DNA of 64,000 nucleotides from Sepiola atlantica (taxonomy: Eukaryota > Mollusca > Cephalopoda > Sepiida > Sepiolidae), in NCBI GenBank assembly GCA_963556195.1, contig OY744531.1:108083620-108147619 (forward strand). Reading direction: 5' to 3'. Below the pieces are notes generated by a model that ran no database searches, was not told the DNA's origin, and worked only from the letters and a program-made list of their open reading frames with translations. The position numbers and the translations under genes are program-made. This document shows positions 38,882-50,800 of the stretch, one piece after another (positions within the stretch are counted from its first letter, which is position 1; every line of letters begins with the position of its first letter).

Positions 38882-40480
38882 TATGTATGTTAGAGCATTT
38901 AGTTCTTGTTACGACTGACAACTGCAAAGTCGACACCTCCAATAATTGAATAAGAAATTAGTTTTATACTTTCATGCAATATGTTGAACATTATGGGGTG
39001 GTGACTGCCTGTATTGCAAACAATTGTTTCATAGCGTGTAGTGCAGTGTGCAGGCGTCTAATAAAGCCCAACAAGTTTGCACTTGGATACGCAAAAAAAA
39101 AGGGAAACAGAAACGATAAATCTTAATTGTCCATATTGTAATCGTATTGAAAATGTTAATTATTCTTTTCAAATATTTGTTGTACTCCGATTAATCAAAT
39201 TTGCCAATAGTTAGCACCTATTTTATGGCAAAAACAGTCAAATGTGACTAAAACAAAAAATGTCTTTGTAAAAAGAAAGATTTTTTTCTGTCTCTTCAGA
39301 GAATGTAAAAATTAATATTTTAAGGCGACGAGTTTTGGAAGAAAAGAAATAGCATGTGTCTTTTATAGTCACGTGATATCCTGGAACCGTGCTCCTCATT
39401 GTTAAAAAGTACCAGAGTGGAGAGAAGTGGCAGTTCTACTCAGCGAACAAGCCGCAACACACTGATATTGTTGTTGTAACTCTCAACTTCCCATGTCACT
39501 TTTGAATAGCTCAACATATTGCGTGAATTGCTTTACAACATATTAAGAATGTGGAACCTCGTGCTGCCTCACTCGACGACCGTCGACCCCAACGTTGTGT
39601 TTCCGTGACCTTCTTCTTTGTCATCATCGTCCAGCGGAGTCGTCTATCTACTGACGAATCGTCGAGGGCACAGCACTGGTCCATAAGTTGATTATAAAAG
39701 AAACACAACTCTTGATAAAGAACACAAACACATATACGTTGTGTATAATTTAGTTTGAACTATGAGTGTGTGTGACTGCCGAGGCCCCATTGTCGTTTCT
39801 CAAGTCGTCAGCTCATCTCATCGTTTTCCCGGTCCGATGCGCTCTCTCGGGAGGTTAGATCCTAACTCTCGAGAGGTTCGATTCTAACTGCTCGGCTTCT
39901 CTCCGAAAACTTAAAACTCGTCAACTTTTGCCATAAACTTTACTGTCGTCAACTGTCGTAAAACTAACCTACCTTACTGTAGTCAGGTGTCGTAAAAACA
40001 CTGTCACTCCTAAAAGTGTCCAGTATTCTTTTCTTGGTGACCTGTCCTGAACAATGGAAATTGACCACTCCCAAATTGTCTTTTGTCTTAGTCACTTAGT
40101 CACTTAGTCACTTCCTATCCTGTCTTTTCTTTTGTGTGCGTACATGAGTCATTTCCTATTCCTAACCCGGCCCCGACCTTTGCGGCATCCATAGTGTCAC
40201 AAGAAAGTAAGTAATGTTAGTGAATTCAATAGCCCGAAGAGATTTACTATATATCCCTTAACAAAAGGAATACTGTCTTCTTACAATTATTTATACTGGA
40301 CAACGCCGAGTAGAACATATACTTCTGCTAAATTCCTAATTTCTTTTGTCCCCCTCCATTCAACATATTAAGAAGATACGTAATGTTGATTAAGACAATA
40401 GTCCGAAGAGAATTAATATGTATCAATTAAGAAAAGTAATACTGTCATTTTACAATTTTTGATCCTGGACAACGCTGAGT
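38882..40480. other. Intergenic, no recognised gene
   Basis: It includes a moderately GC-rich stretch (39340-40200) with repeated GTCACTTAGTCACTT and CGTCAACTGTCGTAAAA phrases. Two copies of a CTGGACAACGCYGAGTAGAA phrase (40297 and 40466) are related to the 36.95-37.68 kb repeat. The short frames show nothing recognisable. Confidence 0.4.
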
Positions 40481-40590
40481 AGAAGTGGTGGGCAGTGCTA
40501 GGTAGTGGAGGGTATAGGCAGACAATGGTGAGTACTGGCGGACATTTGCAGGTAGTGATGGACAGTGGCAATAAGTGTCGGCAGTGCCAA

Positions 40591-40946
40591 GTGTAGTATC
40601 TGTTCCGATGGATACTGCACCCCATAGACTGGTATTATCTTGGCCTTCGGGGCTTGATTAACGCCGGTCTATGGGTCTGTCTTGTGCAGTTCTAGGAGGT
40701 CCACCCTCCCAGGCTTTTCCTCCCCTCTTTGGGGAGAAGTAAGTTTATTGCTTACTGCCTGAGGCGCCCCTACCGGGGAATGCCGACGGGGCTGCCCAGG
40801 CAATTTTTAATGGCCAGATTGCTCACCTTCTCAGGCGCTGGCTTTTCAAGTCCCACTTTCCCGACCCGACCTTGGGTCACATCTTACCTTGTAGGAGTAA
40901 GATAAAACTGGCCTTGTGCCTAACCTCCTGGAGAGGTAAATAAATA
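40591..40946 (+). mobile_element. U2-type SINE, truncated at the head
   Basis: It begins GTGTAGTATCTGTTCCGATG, as at 19010, and has a full body and 3' part (GGGTCACATCTTACC) with a second TAAATAAATA tail. It is inserted in a GGCAGTG-rich minisatellite-like tract (40480-41010), so the flanking GGCAGTGCCAA/GGCAGTGACAA cannot be taken as a sure target duplication. Confidence 0.85.
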
Positions 40947-41217
40947 CTGGCGGGCAGTGACAATAGTTACAGGCAGTGACAAGCAATGGCAATAGTGGTG
41001 GACAGTGGTAATATTTAGCATTAACCCTAATCCCCCCACACACACACTTTTTGACTCCCCCCCCCCCACACTACTTTACGGTCATCAATAATGAAGTTAT
41101 ATATGCATGTGTTTAACCGCCCCCCCCCCCCCACTTTTTAGGAGAGCCCCCACACACACACACACACACTTTTATAACTGTGCCGCCGGTCCTGTTAAGT
41201 GGCGGACAGAAATTTAT

Positions 41218-41508
41218 AAACTTTGTTATGTACTTACGTGGTAGCTGAAAAGAAAATTGTACAGAAAAAATTACGCAAATTCATCCAATAAGAAACGATT
41301 TTATCATTCGGTAGCCATTTTTGTTAAACCAGTAAATAAAAGTTGAGTTATCTCCCTTGTCTATTTTATAAGTGAAAATGTCTAACGAAACTTAAGATTG
41401 TTTTTTTCTTATTCTTTTTCTTATAATTTAATAAATACTGGATGAATTTGCGTAATTTTTTATGTACAATCTTATTTTCAGCTACCACGTAAGTACATAA
41501 CAAAGTTT
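41218..41508. mobile_element. Fold-back MITE carrying GTTATCTCCCTTG
   Basis: Terminal inverted repeats AACTTTGTTATGTACTTACG, TGGTAGCTGAAAA and their complement at 41475-41508. The interior has GAGTTATCTCCCTTGTC, the complement of the GGGAGATAAC motif. A truncated relative is at 47010-47160. Confidence 0.88.
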
Positions 41509-41833
41509 GTACATTTCTTTAAATATTTTAATGTCGTAACGAAACTAAAGAGGCACCAATTGTTTTGTGCGGTCTTCTTCCAATTGAAATGTGCGTATCA
41601 TTTTAAACATATTTGAGAATTGTCTCCCTTGCCCATTCAATCGTACTTGACTTTTTCTGATATTTCGTGGTTTCTTTTTTAAGGTTTCAATTAATAACGC
41701 CATGCAACATAGTTAAATGAAGTTCACCCATTAGCTTTATTTTTTCGTGCACGTTGTCAAGTGTTTTTACTGGAGGATATTTTTAATAGTTTCATTTCTT
41801 ATCAAAACATTTAGCCGTGGCCCCTTTGCCATT

Positions 41834-41841
41834 TTTGGCGC
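41834..41841 (+). promoter_or_regulatory. E2F/DP site of the RFC1 promoter
   Basis: TTTGGCGC within ATTTTTGGCGCGAATG, a full E2F consensus (TTTSSCGC). It ends 49 bp before the RFC1 start codon. S-phase replication genes are classic E2F targets, so this supports the exon 1 assignment. No TATA box is evident. Confidence 0.65.
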
Positions 41842-41890
41842 GAATGTTTTTGTGTCAAATCGTATATTTCTGTTGTTTGAATAACGCGAA

Positions 41891-41893
41891 ATG
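41891..41893 (+). CDS. RFC1: RFC1 exon 1, start codon only
   Basis: ATG is followed directly by the donor GTAAGT. The next exon begins in phase 0 with GAT (Asp), giving M-D-I-R-K. The start context GCGAAATG|G has a purine at -3 and G at +4. An E2F site lies just upstream. The assignment is by inference, since no transcript is available. Confidence 0.7.
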
Positions 41894-44800
41894 GTAAGTT
41901 TAATGCGTTCTTATTTCATGTTTGAATTGAATTTATTTATTTTAAAAAGTTTTTCTTTGCAAAAACGAAAGTAATTACAATTTAAATGGTTTGTTATCTG
42001 ATTTTATTTCGTAGTTAAATTCATATCTTTTATACCTAAAATCTGCTTTGTTATTTTCCACCAAACGTTTTTCTCGACTTTTTTACAAATAATTTTATTT
42101 TTTTACCTGTCATGTCGCTAGAGAATTCTGTGCTTTTTCGAATTTTTTTCAGATATTTTTGATTTTAGGAGAGGGGATCAGTTTCCTTTATAAATTTAAC
42201 GTAAACTGATCCCCCACCTTTTGACCATGTTGCATGTTTTCTCACCTTTTTTACGGACCAAATTTTTTTCTTTTTTCTATGTACGATTATCTAATATTTC
42301 GCTAGAGAATTCCGGGTTGTCTAGAAAGTGCATATTCTTTACGAAAGAATTTTCAACGACAGCTTACAGAACAAAAAAGCAGTAAAAAAAAAAATAGTCA
42401 ACAAATAAATGTTACCAAAGGCAAGATAAGTTACTCTTACCTGGATAAGTTTATTGCTGTTTTAACTTATTTGAAAGCGTTTTTTTTTTTGTTCAAAACA
42501 AACCTGTTGTCCCCCTGTTAAGTTAGAACGAAAACCAAAATGGCTGTTCATGAGGCCAGCACGGTGATCCTTGATAATCGGTGAAAAATCGAAAAATAAG
42601 CAAAATAGTGTAAGAAAAACATCCAATAAATGTCACTAATCGTGGGAAAATGTAATGTTCTACCAGTATTGTTTATTTTTCGTTTTTTTAGCAATTATCG
42701 AAACTTTGTATAGTTTCAGCTATTTTTTTTTCGTTCTAACTGAACAGGTGGACACTAAGTTTGTTTTGAACAAAAAAAAATCTCTTTAAAATAAGTTAAA
42801 AACACAAATAAACTTATCCAGGTTAGTAGAAGAGTAACTTATCTTGACTTTGGTAACATTTATTTGTTGCCATTTTTTAAATAAAAATTTTTTTTACCCC
42901 TTTTTATGTCCTACCTAAAATGATTACAAGTAATCTAAGCTAAAAAAAAACATCGAATCCCTAAAATTCATTGCCAAGAAATGTTTTAATAGTGTAGTAT
43001 TATTATTGCTTAAGATTACCGGTGCTTGTACAAAGAAATGTCCGTATAAAATTTTCAATATCACAAAAAAAAAACAGTATTATATACTTACGCAGCAGAT
43101 TTAAATAAGTATCCTCACCAAAAAGTAGGAAAAATGATCGAGTAGAATTTTAATTACAAATAAAAATCAGTTTCATCGTATTTTGATTACTGCCATTGAT
43201 TTATTACTTGTTAATATGACAGACTGGGTTACCTCCCCCTGAATTTCGTGTTTTTCGCTTGAATCAATGGCCGACCCGATACAACGGATTTTTATTTTTT
43301 ATTACAATTCTACTCGATATTTTTTGCTAATTTTTGGTGTACAAACCTATTTTTGCCTGATACATAAATATTTCAGAGAGTTTTCCGGTTAATTTAATTG
43401 GAAGTGCGAATTTCAGCGTTTTTCATATATACCCGTCTCTCTACAAGCACCAGATAACCTTATTTTTCCTTCTTTTTAAGAGCAAAACACTCATTAAAAA
43501 CAAATCGCAGGTTTAAACTAGCGACGAATTCTATTATTTTCTAAACTAGGCATGTCAAACTCCGTGTCATGGGGATCAATTTGTGTTGACCTCACGCGTC
43601 TAATTGAAGCCCCCCCCTCCCCCTCATTTACTTCTCCTCGTTACAAGGTCGGTTTTTAATGTGGGGAAAATCCAGCTCCCCAAAAAGGGACACTCTGGAT
43701 TGGGACAAAAGTATAAATTGCCTCCGTTTAGAAGGATGTCTTCACTGAGCGAGGACAGAAAAAAATGAAGTGAAACACCAGAACAGATACAAAACCCTGC
43801 TCTGCACTTGTGCAGTTTAGTAAACAGCGGTAGATAATCCACAGGAAGTAACGACCAATAGATTAAAACATTTTAATAAATTTGTTTATTTAATCAAATA
43901 TAGTTTCTGAAAGAAAAACATTGTAATAAAATAAAGTTTATTTTCAATAAAGTAACATTTTGGCCAAAACATTGTAATAAAATACAGGTTATTTTCAATA
44001 AAATAACATTTGGGCCAAAACATTGTAATAAAATACAGTTTATTTTCAATAAAATAACATTTTGGGCAAAACATTGTAATAAAATAGAGTTTATTTTCAA
44101 TAAAATAACATTTTGGGCAAAACATTGTAATAAAATACAGTTTATTTTCAATAAAATAACATTTTGGCCAAAACATTGTAATAAAATAAAGTTTATTTTC
44201 AATAAAATAACATTTTGGCCAAAACATTGTAATAAAATAAAGTTTATTTTCAATAAAATAACATTTGGGCCAAAACATTGTAATAAAATACAGTTTATTT
44301 TCAATAAAATAACATTTGGGCCAAAACATTGTAATAAAATAAAGTTTATTTTCAATAAAATAACATTTTGGCCAAAACATTGTAATAAAATACAGTTTAT
44401 TTTCAATAAAATAACATTTGGGCCAAAACATTGTAATAAAATAAAGTTTATTTTCAATAAAATAACATTTTGGGCAAAACATTGTAATAAAATAAAGTTT
44501 ATTTTCAATAAAATAACATTTTGGCCAAAACATTGTAATAAAATAAAGTTTATTTTCAATAAAATAACATTTGGGCCAAAACATTGTAATAAAATAAAGT
44601 TTATTTTCAATAAAATAACATTTGGGCCAAAACATTGTAATAAAATAAAGTTTATTTTCAATAAAATAACATTTGGGCCAAAACATTGTAATAAAATAGT
44701 TTTATTATTATTATGTTCGTTTTATAACATTTTAAATTATAAAAAAAAATCATTATCAATTTTAGAAATGATATTTGATTACAATGTCTTGGCCAAAATG

Positions 44801-47800
44801 TTACTTTATTGAAAATTAAACTTTATTTTTTTTATTACAATGTTTTTCTTTCAGAAATTATATTTTATTAAATAAATTGGGCATTTACAACGACAGCTAA
44901 CAGAACGAAAAAGGGGTGAAAAAACAAATAGTCAACAAATAAATGTTACCAAAGGCAAGATAAGTTACTCTTCTACCTACCTGGGTAAGTTAATTTGTGT
45001 ATTTTAAAGCGTTTTTTAGTTCAATTTAAAACTAGTGTCAGAATCTCATGTTAAAATTGAAAACACAAAATAGACTTATTTGATCATGTGACATCTCGAC
45101 ACTGGTTTTAAATCGAACTAAAAAAACGCTTTAAAATAAGTTGAAACACAAATAAACTTATCCAGGTTAGAAGAGTAACTTATCTTGCCTTTGGTAACAT
45201 TTATTTGTTGCCTACTTGTTTTTGTTTTTTTACCCCCTTTTTTTTTGTTCTGTTAGCTGTCGTTATAAATGGTCAATAAATTAATTGGTTGTTACTTCCT
45301 GTGGATTATCTGCCGCTGTTTACTGAACTGCACAAGTCCAAGGGTAATTGAAGTCGGGTGCTTGTCCATAAAAATGTACAACTGAAAATTTCAGTTCCAA
45401 ATAAATTTTTGAATAATATTTTTGCTTAATACGTAAGTATATGAAAGAGTTTTCCTGTAAATTTATTTGTAACTGTGATTTTCACCTGTGCATTTTTATG
45501 GACAAGTTGTTTAATAAGATTATTGCAGAATATTTTTATTACTTAGAAACTTTTGGTAAATGGATGGAAAAGCCAAGAAACCCAACTTCCATAAGTGGTA
45601 AGAGTGCGGAATAACGGCCGGCTGACTGGCTCGGGACCGTGCGCAAAACCAGATTGGCCTTTTTACGGCCAAATTTGTGAAATTTGGCCTTTTTTAAGCA
45701 GTTTGTCAATCGAAAATTCCGTTAACCAATTTTTTTTTTTTTTGTGAATATTTTGGAGTTCACTTATGTGCGCAGTCAGGTGTATCGCAAAATTCAAATG
45801 TCTATTGCTTAAAATGAAAACAAACACAGAAAAAAAATATTTAAAAAACAAAAATGAAAAAGTGCCCTTTTCTCACAAAAATCTTTTAAAATGTAACCAA
45901 GAGTTTTCTATATTCTGTATATGAATACTCGCGTCACTTCGCTAAAAATGAAGAAAAAACACAAAAAATAAAATTAAAAAAACAAAAAGTAAAAATTAAA
46001 AACAAACATAAATTTATAGTGGATACAAATTGTTGATTTTATTTACTAAAGCAGAAAATACGTCGGGCCAAACGGAATTTTCGATAGCCAAACTGCTTTA
46101 AAAAGGTCAAATTCATGAAATTTGGCCATAAAAAGGCTAATTTGGTTTTGCGCACGGCCGTTATTCTGCACTCTTACCCCATAAGTTTTAAACAATTATT
46201 TTATATATTTATTCGAATTAGAATAAACAATTTTTATAAAATTTATATAAATCCAACATTTTCATATAAATTATTGGTTAAAGCGTAATATAGTATGTGC
46301 ACTGGGACGGAGATTGGTACGTATATAGTAGGCGCACCGGGACGGAGATTGGTATGTATATAGTCAACGCACCAGGGCAGAGATTGGTATGCAGACAGAG
46401 GTGGTAATTTTAATAGAAATATGTCATTTTTACCCTGGGCAACGAAAGAGGAGTGGTGGGGAAGAGACAGCTTTCGCTGAAGGCAACAGGGAGAAGGTGG
46501 CAATGAGAGAGGGGGGAAGGGCGGTGATATGGGGCAACCAGGAAAGAGAGAGCCCCGGGCAACGCCGGGTAGCCCTACTAATAACTTGGTAAAAGGATTC
46601 CTTATCAGTTGGTGTATATCCATTAAAAAAAATGTCCCAAACTCCTCATGTTGCCGTGATCTCTTAAGGATTTGATCAGTTTTTTTGGTGCCCCCGACCA
46701 TGATTAACCGTTCCATCTCTCCTAATTTGTTTCCAAATTCCATGACGAAATTCTTCATAGAGGAGTGTTAGCAAACTTTTTAAAAGCATCCATTCTTCAC
46801 GAAAAAGCGGTGTTAACATTTTTATCACTTTACTTGCTTAAAACTCTTAAAATAAAACAAATAGATTATTTTTTATTGATCCCTGTCGAAGTATATTCAT
46901 TTCCGAACAAATTGGTGGTATTTTGAAGATTTATAATATGACTTTTTGGTGCTTCTGCTGTTTCACAATGACATGTTAGGCCTCTCTTAAAAAAAAAATA
47001 GTTAAAGATAAACTTTATGTACTTACGTGGTAGCAGAAAAGATTACGCAAATTCATCCAGCATTTATTAAATTAAAAATAAAAACGATTTTATCTATCAA
47101 CACCATTTTTCTTATATTTTGACTTTTTCAGAAAGTTATCTCCCTTGCCTGCTTTGTAAGCTCACATGTCTACCGATATGTAAGATCGTTTTTTTTGGGT
47201 TTTTTTTCATAGATTATTGTTTATTGATCCATGTCAAAGTATATTCATTTCTGAACAAAATGGTGGTATTTTGACTTGAGGACTTAAATGCTTTGGTTTT
47301 TAAAATATGACTATTTTAGTAGAACCTTCTTGAAATCTGTGCTGATCCAAAGCGGTTTTATGGTCGGTGGGTATTACTAGTTAGGGTTAGGGATTGCTAG
47401 ATGAAGTCTGTAGAAGGGTTAGGGATTGCTAGATGAAGTCTGTAGAAGGGTTAGGGATTGCTAGATGAAGTCTGTAGAAGGGTTAGGGATTGCTAGATGA
47501 AGTCTGTAGAAGGGTTAGGGATTGCTAGATGAAGTCTGTAGAAGGGTTAGGGATTGCTAGATGAAGTCTGTAGAAGGGTTAGGGATTGCTAGATGAAGTC
47601 TGTAGAAGGGTTAGGGATTGCTAGATGAAGTCTGTAGAAGGGTTAGGGATTGCTAGATGAAGTCTGTAGAAGGGTTAGGGATTGCTAGATGAAGTCTGTA
47701 GAAGGGTTAGGGATTGCTAGATGAAGTCTGTAGAAGGGTTAGGGATTGCTAGATGAAGTCTGTAGAAGGGTTAGGGATTGCTAGATGAAGTCTGTAGAAG

Positions 47801-50800
47801 GGTTAGGGATTGCTAGATGAAGTCTGTAGAAGGGTTAGGGATTGCTAGATGAAGTCTGTAGAAGGGTTAGGGATTGCTAGATGAAGTCTGTAGAAGGGTT
47901 AGGGATTGCTAGATGAAGTCTGTAGAAGGGTTAGGGATTGCTAGATGAAGTCTGTAGAAGGGTTAGGGATTGCTAGATGAAGTCTGTAGAAGGGTTAGGG
48001 ATTGCTAGATGAAGTCTGTAGAAGGGTTAGGGATTGCTAGATGAAGTCTGTAGAAGGGTTAGGGATTGCTAGATGAAGTCTGTAGAAGGGTTAGGGATTG
48101 CTAGATGAAGTCTGTAGAAGGGTTAGGGATTGCTAGATGAAGTCTGTAGAAGGGTTAGGGATTGCTAGATGAAGTCTGTAGAAGGGTTAGGGATTGCTAG
48201 ATGAAGTCTGTAGAAGGGTTAGGGATTGCTAGATGAAGTCTGTAGAAGGGTTAGGGATTGCTAGATGAAGTCTGTAGAAGGGTTAGGGATTGCTAGATGA
48301 AGTCTGTAGAAGGGTTAGGGATTGCTAGATGAAGTCTGTAGAAGGGTTAGGGATTGCTAGATGAAGTCTGTAGAAGGGTTAGGGATTGCTAGATGAAGTC
48401 TGTAGAAGGGTTAGGGATTGCTAGATGAAGTCTGTAGAAGGGTTAGGGATTGCTAGATGAAGTCTGTAGAAGGGTTAGGGATTGCTAGATGAAGTCTGTA
48501 GAAGGGTTAGGGATTGCTAGATGAAGTCTGTAGAAGGGTTAGGGATTGCTAGATGAAGTCTGTAGAAGGGTTAGGGATTGCTAGATGAAGTCTGTAGAAG
48601 GGTTAGGGATTGCTAGATGAAGTCTGTAGAAGGGTTAGGGATTGCTAGATGAAGTCTGTAGAAGGGTTAGGGATTGCTAGATGAAGTCTGTAGAAGGGTT
48701 AGGGATTGCTAGATGAAGTCTGTAGAAGGGTTAGGGATTGCTAGATGAAGTCTGTAGAAGGGTTAGGGATTGCTAGATGAAGTCTGTAGAAGGGTTAGGG
48801 ATTGCTAGATGAAGTCTGTAGAAGGGTTAGGGATTGCTAGATGAAGTCTGTAGAAGGGTTAGGGATTGCTAGATGAAGTCTGTAGAAGGGTTAGGGATTG
48901 CTAGATGAAGTCTGTAGAAGGGTTAGGGATTGCTAGATGAAGTCTGTAGAAGGGTTAGGGATTGCTAGATGAAGTCTGTAGAAGGGTTAGGGATTGCTAG
49001 ATGAAGTCTGTAGAAGGGTTAGGGATTGCTAGATGAAGTCTGTAGAAGGGTTAGGGATTGCTAGATGAAGTCTGTAGAAGGGTTAGGGATTGCTAGATGA
49101 AGTCTGTAGAAGGGTTAGGGATTGCTAGATGAAGTCTGTAGAAGGGTTAGGGATTGCTAGATGAAGTCTGTAGAAGGGTTAGGGATTGCTAGATGAAGTC
49201 TGTAGAAGGGTTAGGGATTGCTAGATGAAGTCTGTAGAAGGGTTAGGGATTGCTAGATGAAGTCTGTAGAAGGGTTAGGGATTGCTAGATGAAGTCTGTA
49301 GAAGGGTTAGGGATTGCTAGATGAAGTCTGTAGAAGGGTTAGGGATTGCTAGATGAAGTCTGTAGAAGGGTTAGGGATTGCTAGATGAAGTCTGTAGAAG
49401 GGTTAGGGATTGCTAGATGAAGTCTGTAGAAGGGTTAGGGATTGCTAGATGAAGTCTGTAGAAGGTGGACACATAAGATCTTGCAGAAGCTGTCCAACAT
49501 CTGTCTCTCTCCTGTTGTCTTTGTCGCATGCCTCATTGGAAGTATTCTCATCTGGCTACAAATTGGTTACAGGAAAAAATTTCAGACAATTCTTGCTAGA
49601 AAGTTCTGATTATGTAAATGTAAGGAAACTCTTGAATTAGTTTTTCTTTTTAGAAAAACAATGGAAATTAGAGTTTTTTTTTTGCTAGTTGTGGAAAAAA
49701 ACTGAAAAAAAAATGTAGCCAGTGATTATAGAAAATAAACAGAGATGCCATTGATGTTTGGAACCTGTTAGTTCAATCCTCGGTCTGGGCGATACTAAGA
49801 ATACAATTACGAGTTATTTATCTACGTCCCACAGCCGTAAGATGTGACACAAGGTCGGGAAAGTGGGATTTGATAAACCAGCGCTCGAGAAGGTGAGCAC
49901 TCTGGCCATTAAAAATTGCCTGGGCAGCCCCGTTGGCATTTCCAGGTAGGGGCGCCTCAGGCGATTAGCAATAAACTAACCCCTTCTCAAAGGGTGAGAA
50001 GGCAAAGCCTGGGAGGGTGGACCTCCTAGAACTGCACAGGACCGTCCCATAGACAGGCGTAAATGAAGCCCCGAAGGCCAAGACGATACCGGTCTATGGG
50101 GTGCAGTATCCATCGGAACAGATACTACACTTTAAAACTTCTACCCCCGTGGATTAAATAAAGGGTTCCGTGTGAAATTCCGTACAGATTCCAGAGTTCA
50201 ACCAGGTGCAAAGGTCGGAGGTTACCTCGGCGGAAACGTTGTGAGAATAACATCCAAGATGAGAATAGTAGTCCGAATAATCCAAATTATCAATCCTCAT
50301 CTAAAAATTTCCGAAACATACCGTTAATTCTCTTTGAAGGTGTCGGACGTTTATATTTGATTTATAAATTTCCATTTAAAAATTGTTCTGCTTTTAAAAT
50401 ATCTGAATTAAATCTTTAAAATATTAAAGTTTTTTTGTTTTTTGTTTTTTCTTACAGGATATAAGAAAATATTTCAATTCACCTGGTTCTAAACCCTCCA
50501 AGATTATTGAAAAGAATAATAATGACGTGAAGAATTCAACGAAAGAACAGCAGAGCACCAATGCTCTTCCAAAGTCCAAGAATGTCGAGCACAAAGACTC
50601 GTCCACTGGAAAATCCAAAAATGTATTTGGTATGGAGGGGAAACACGGAAATAAAACTGAATGCAATAATGAAGAAAAGAGTGAAATGAAAGAGTATAAA
50701 AATAATGAAGTCTTGAAAGACAAATCCAAGAATTTCAAAGAGAAAGAGACGAATGAAAATAAGATCCGAGAGAAGAAGAAAACACTTGAGAAAGAATCGG

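Noticed and set aside
43886..44686. Two overlapping open frames of over 250 codons on the minus strand
   Set aside because: They translate a 51-bp tandem repeat whose period is a multiple of three; no start context, splice structure or domain.
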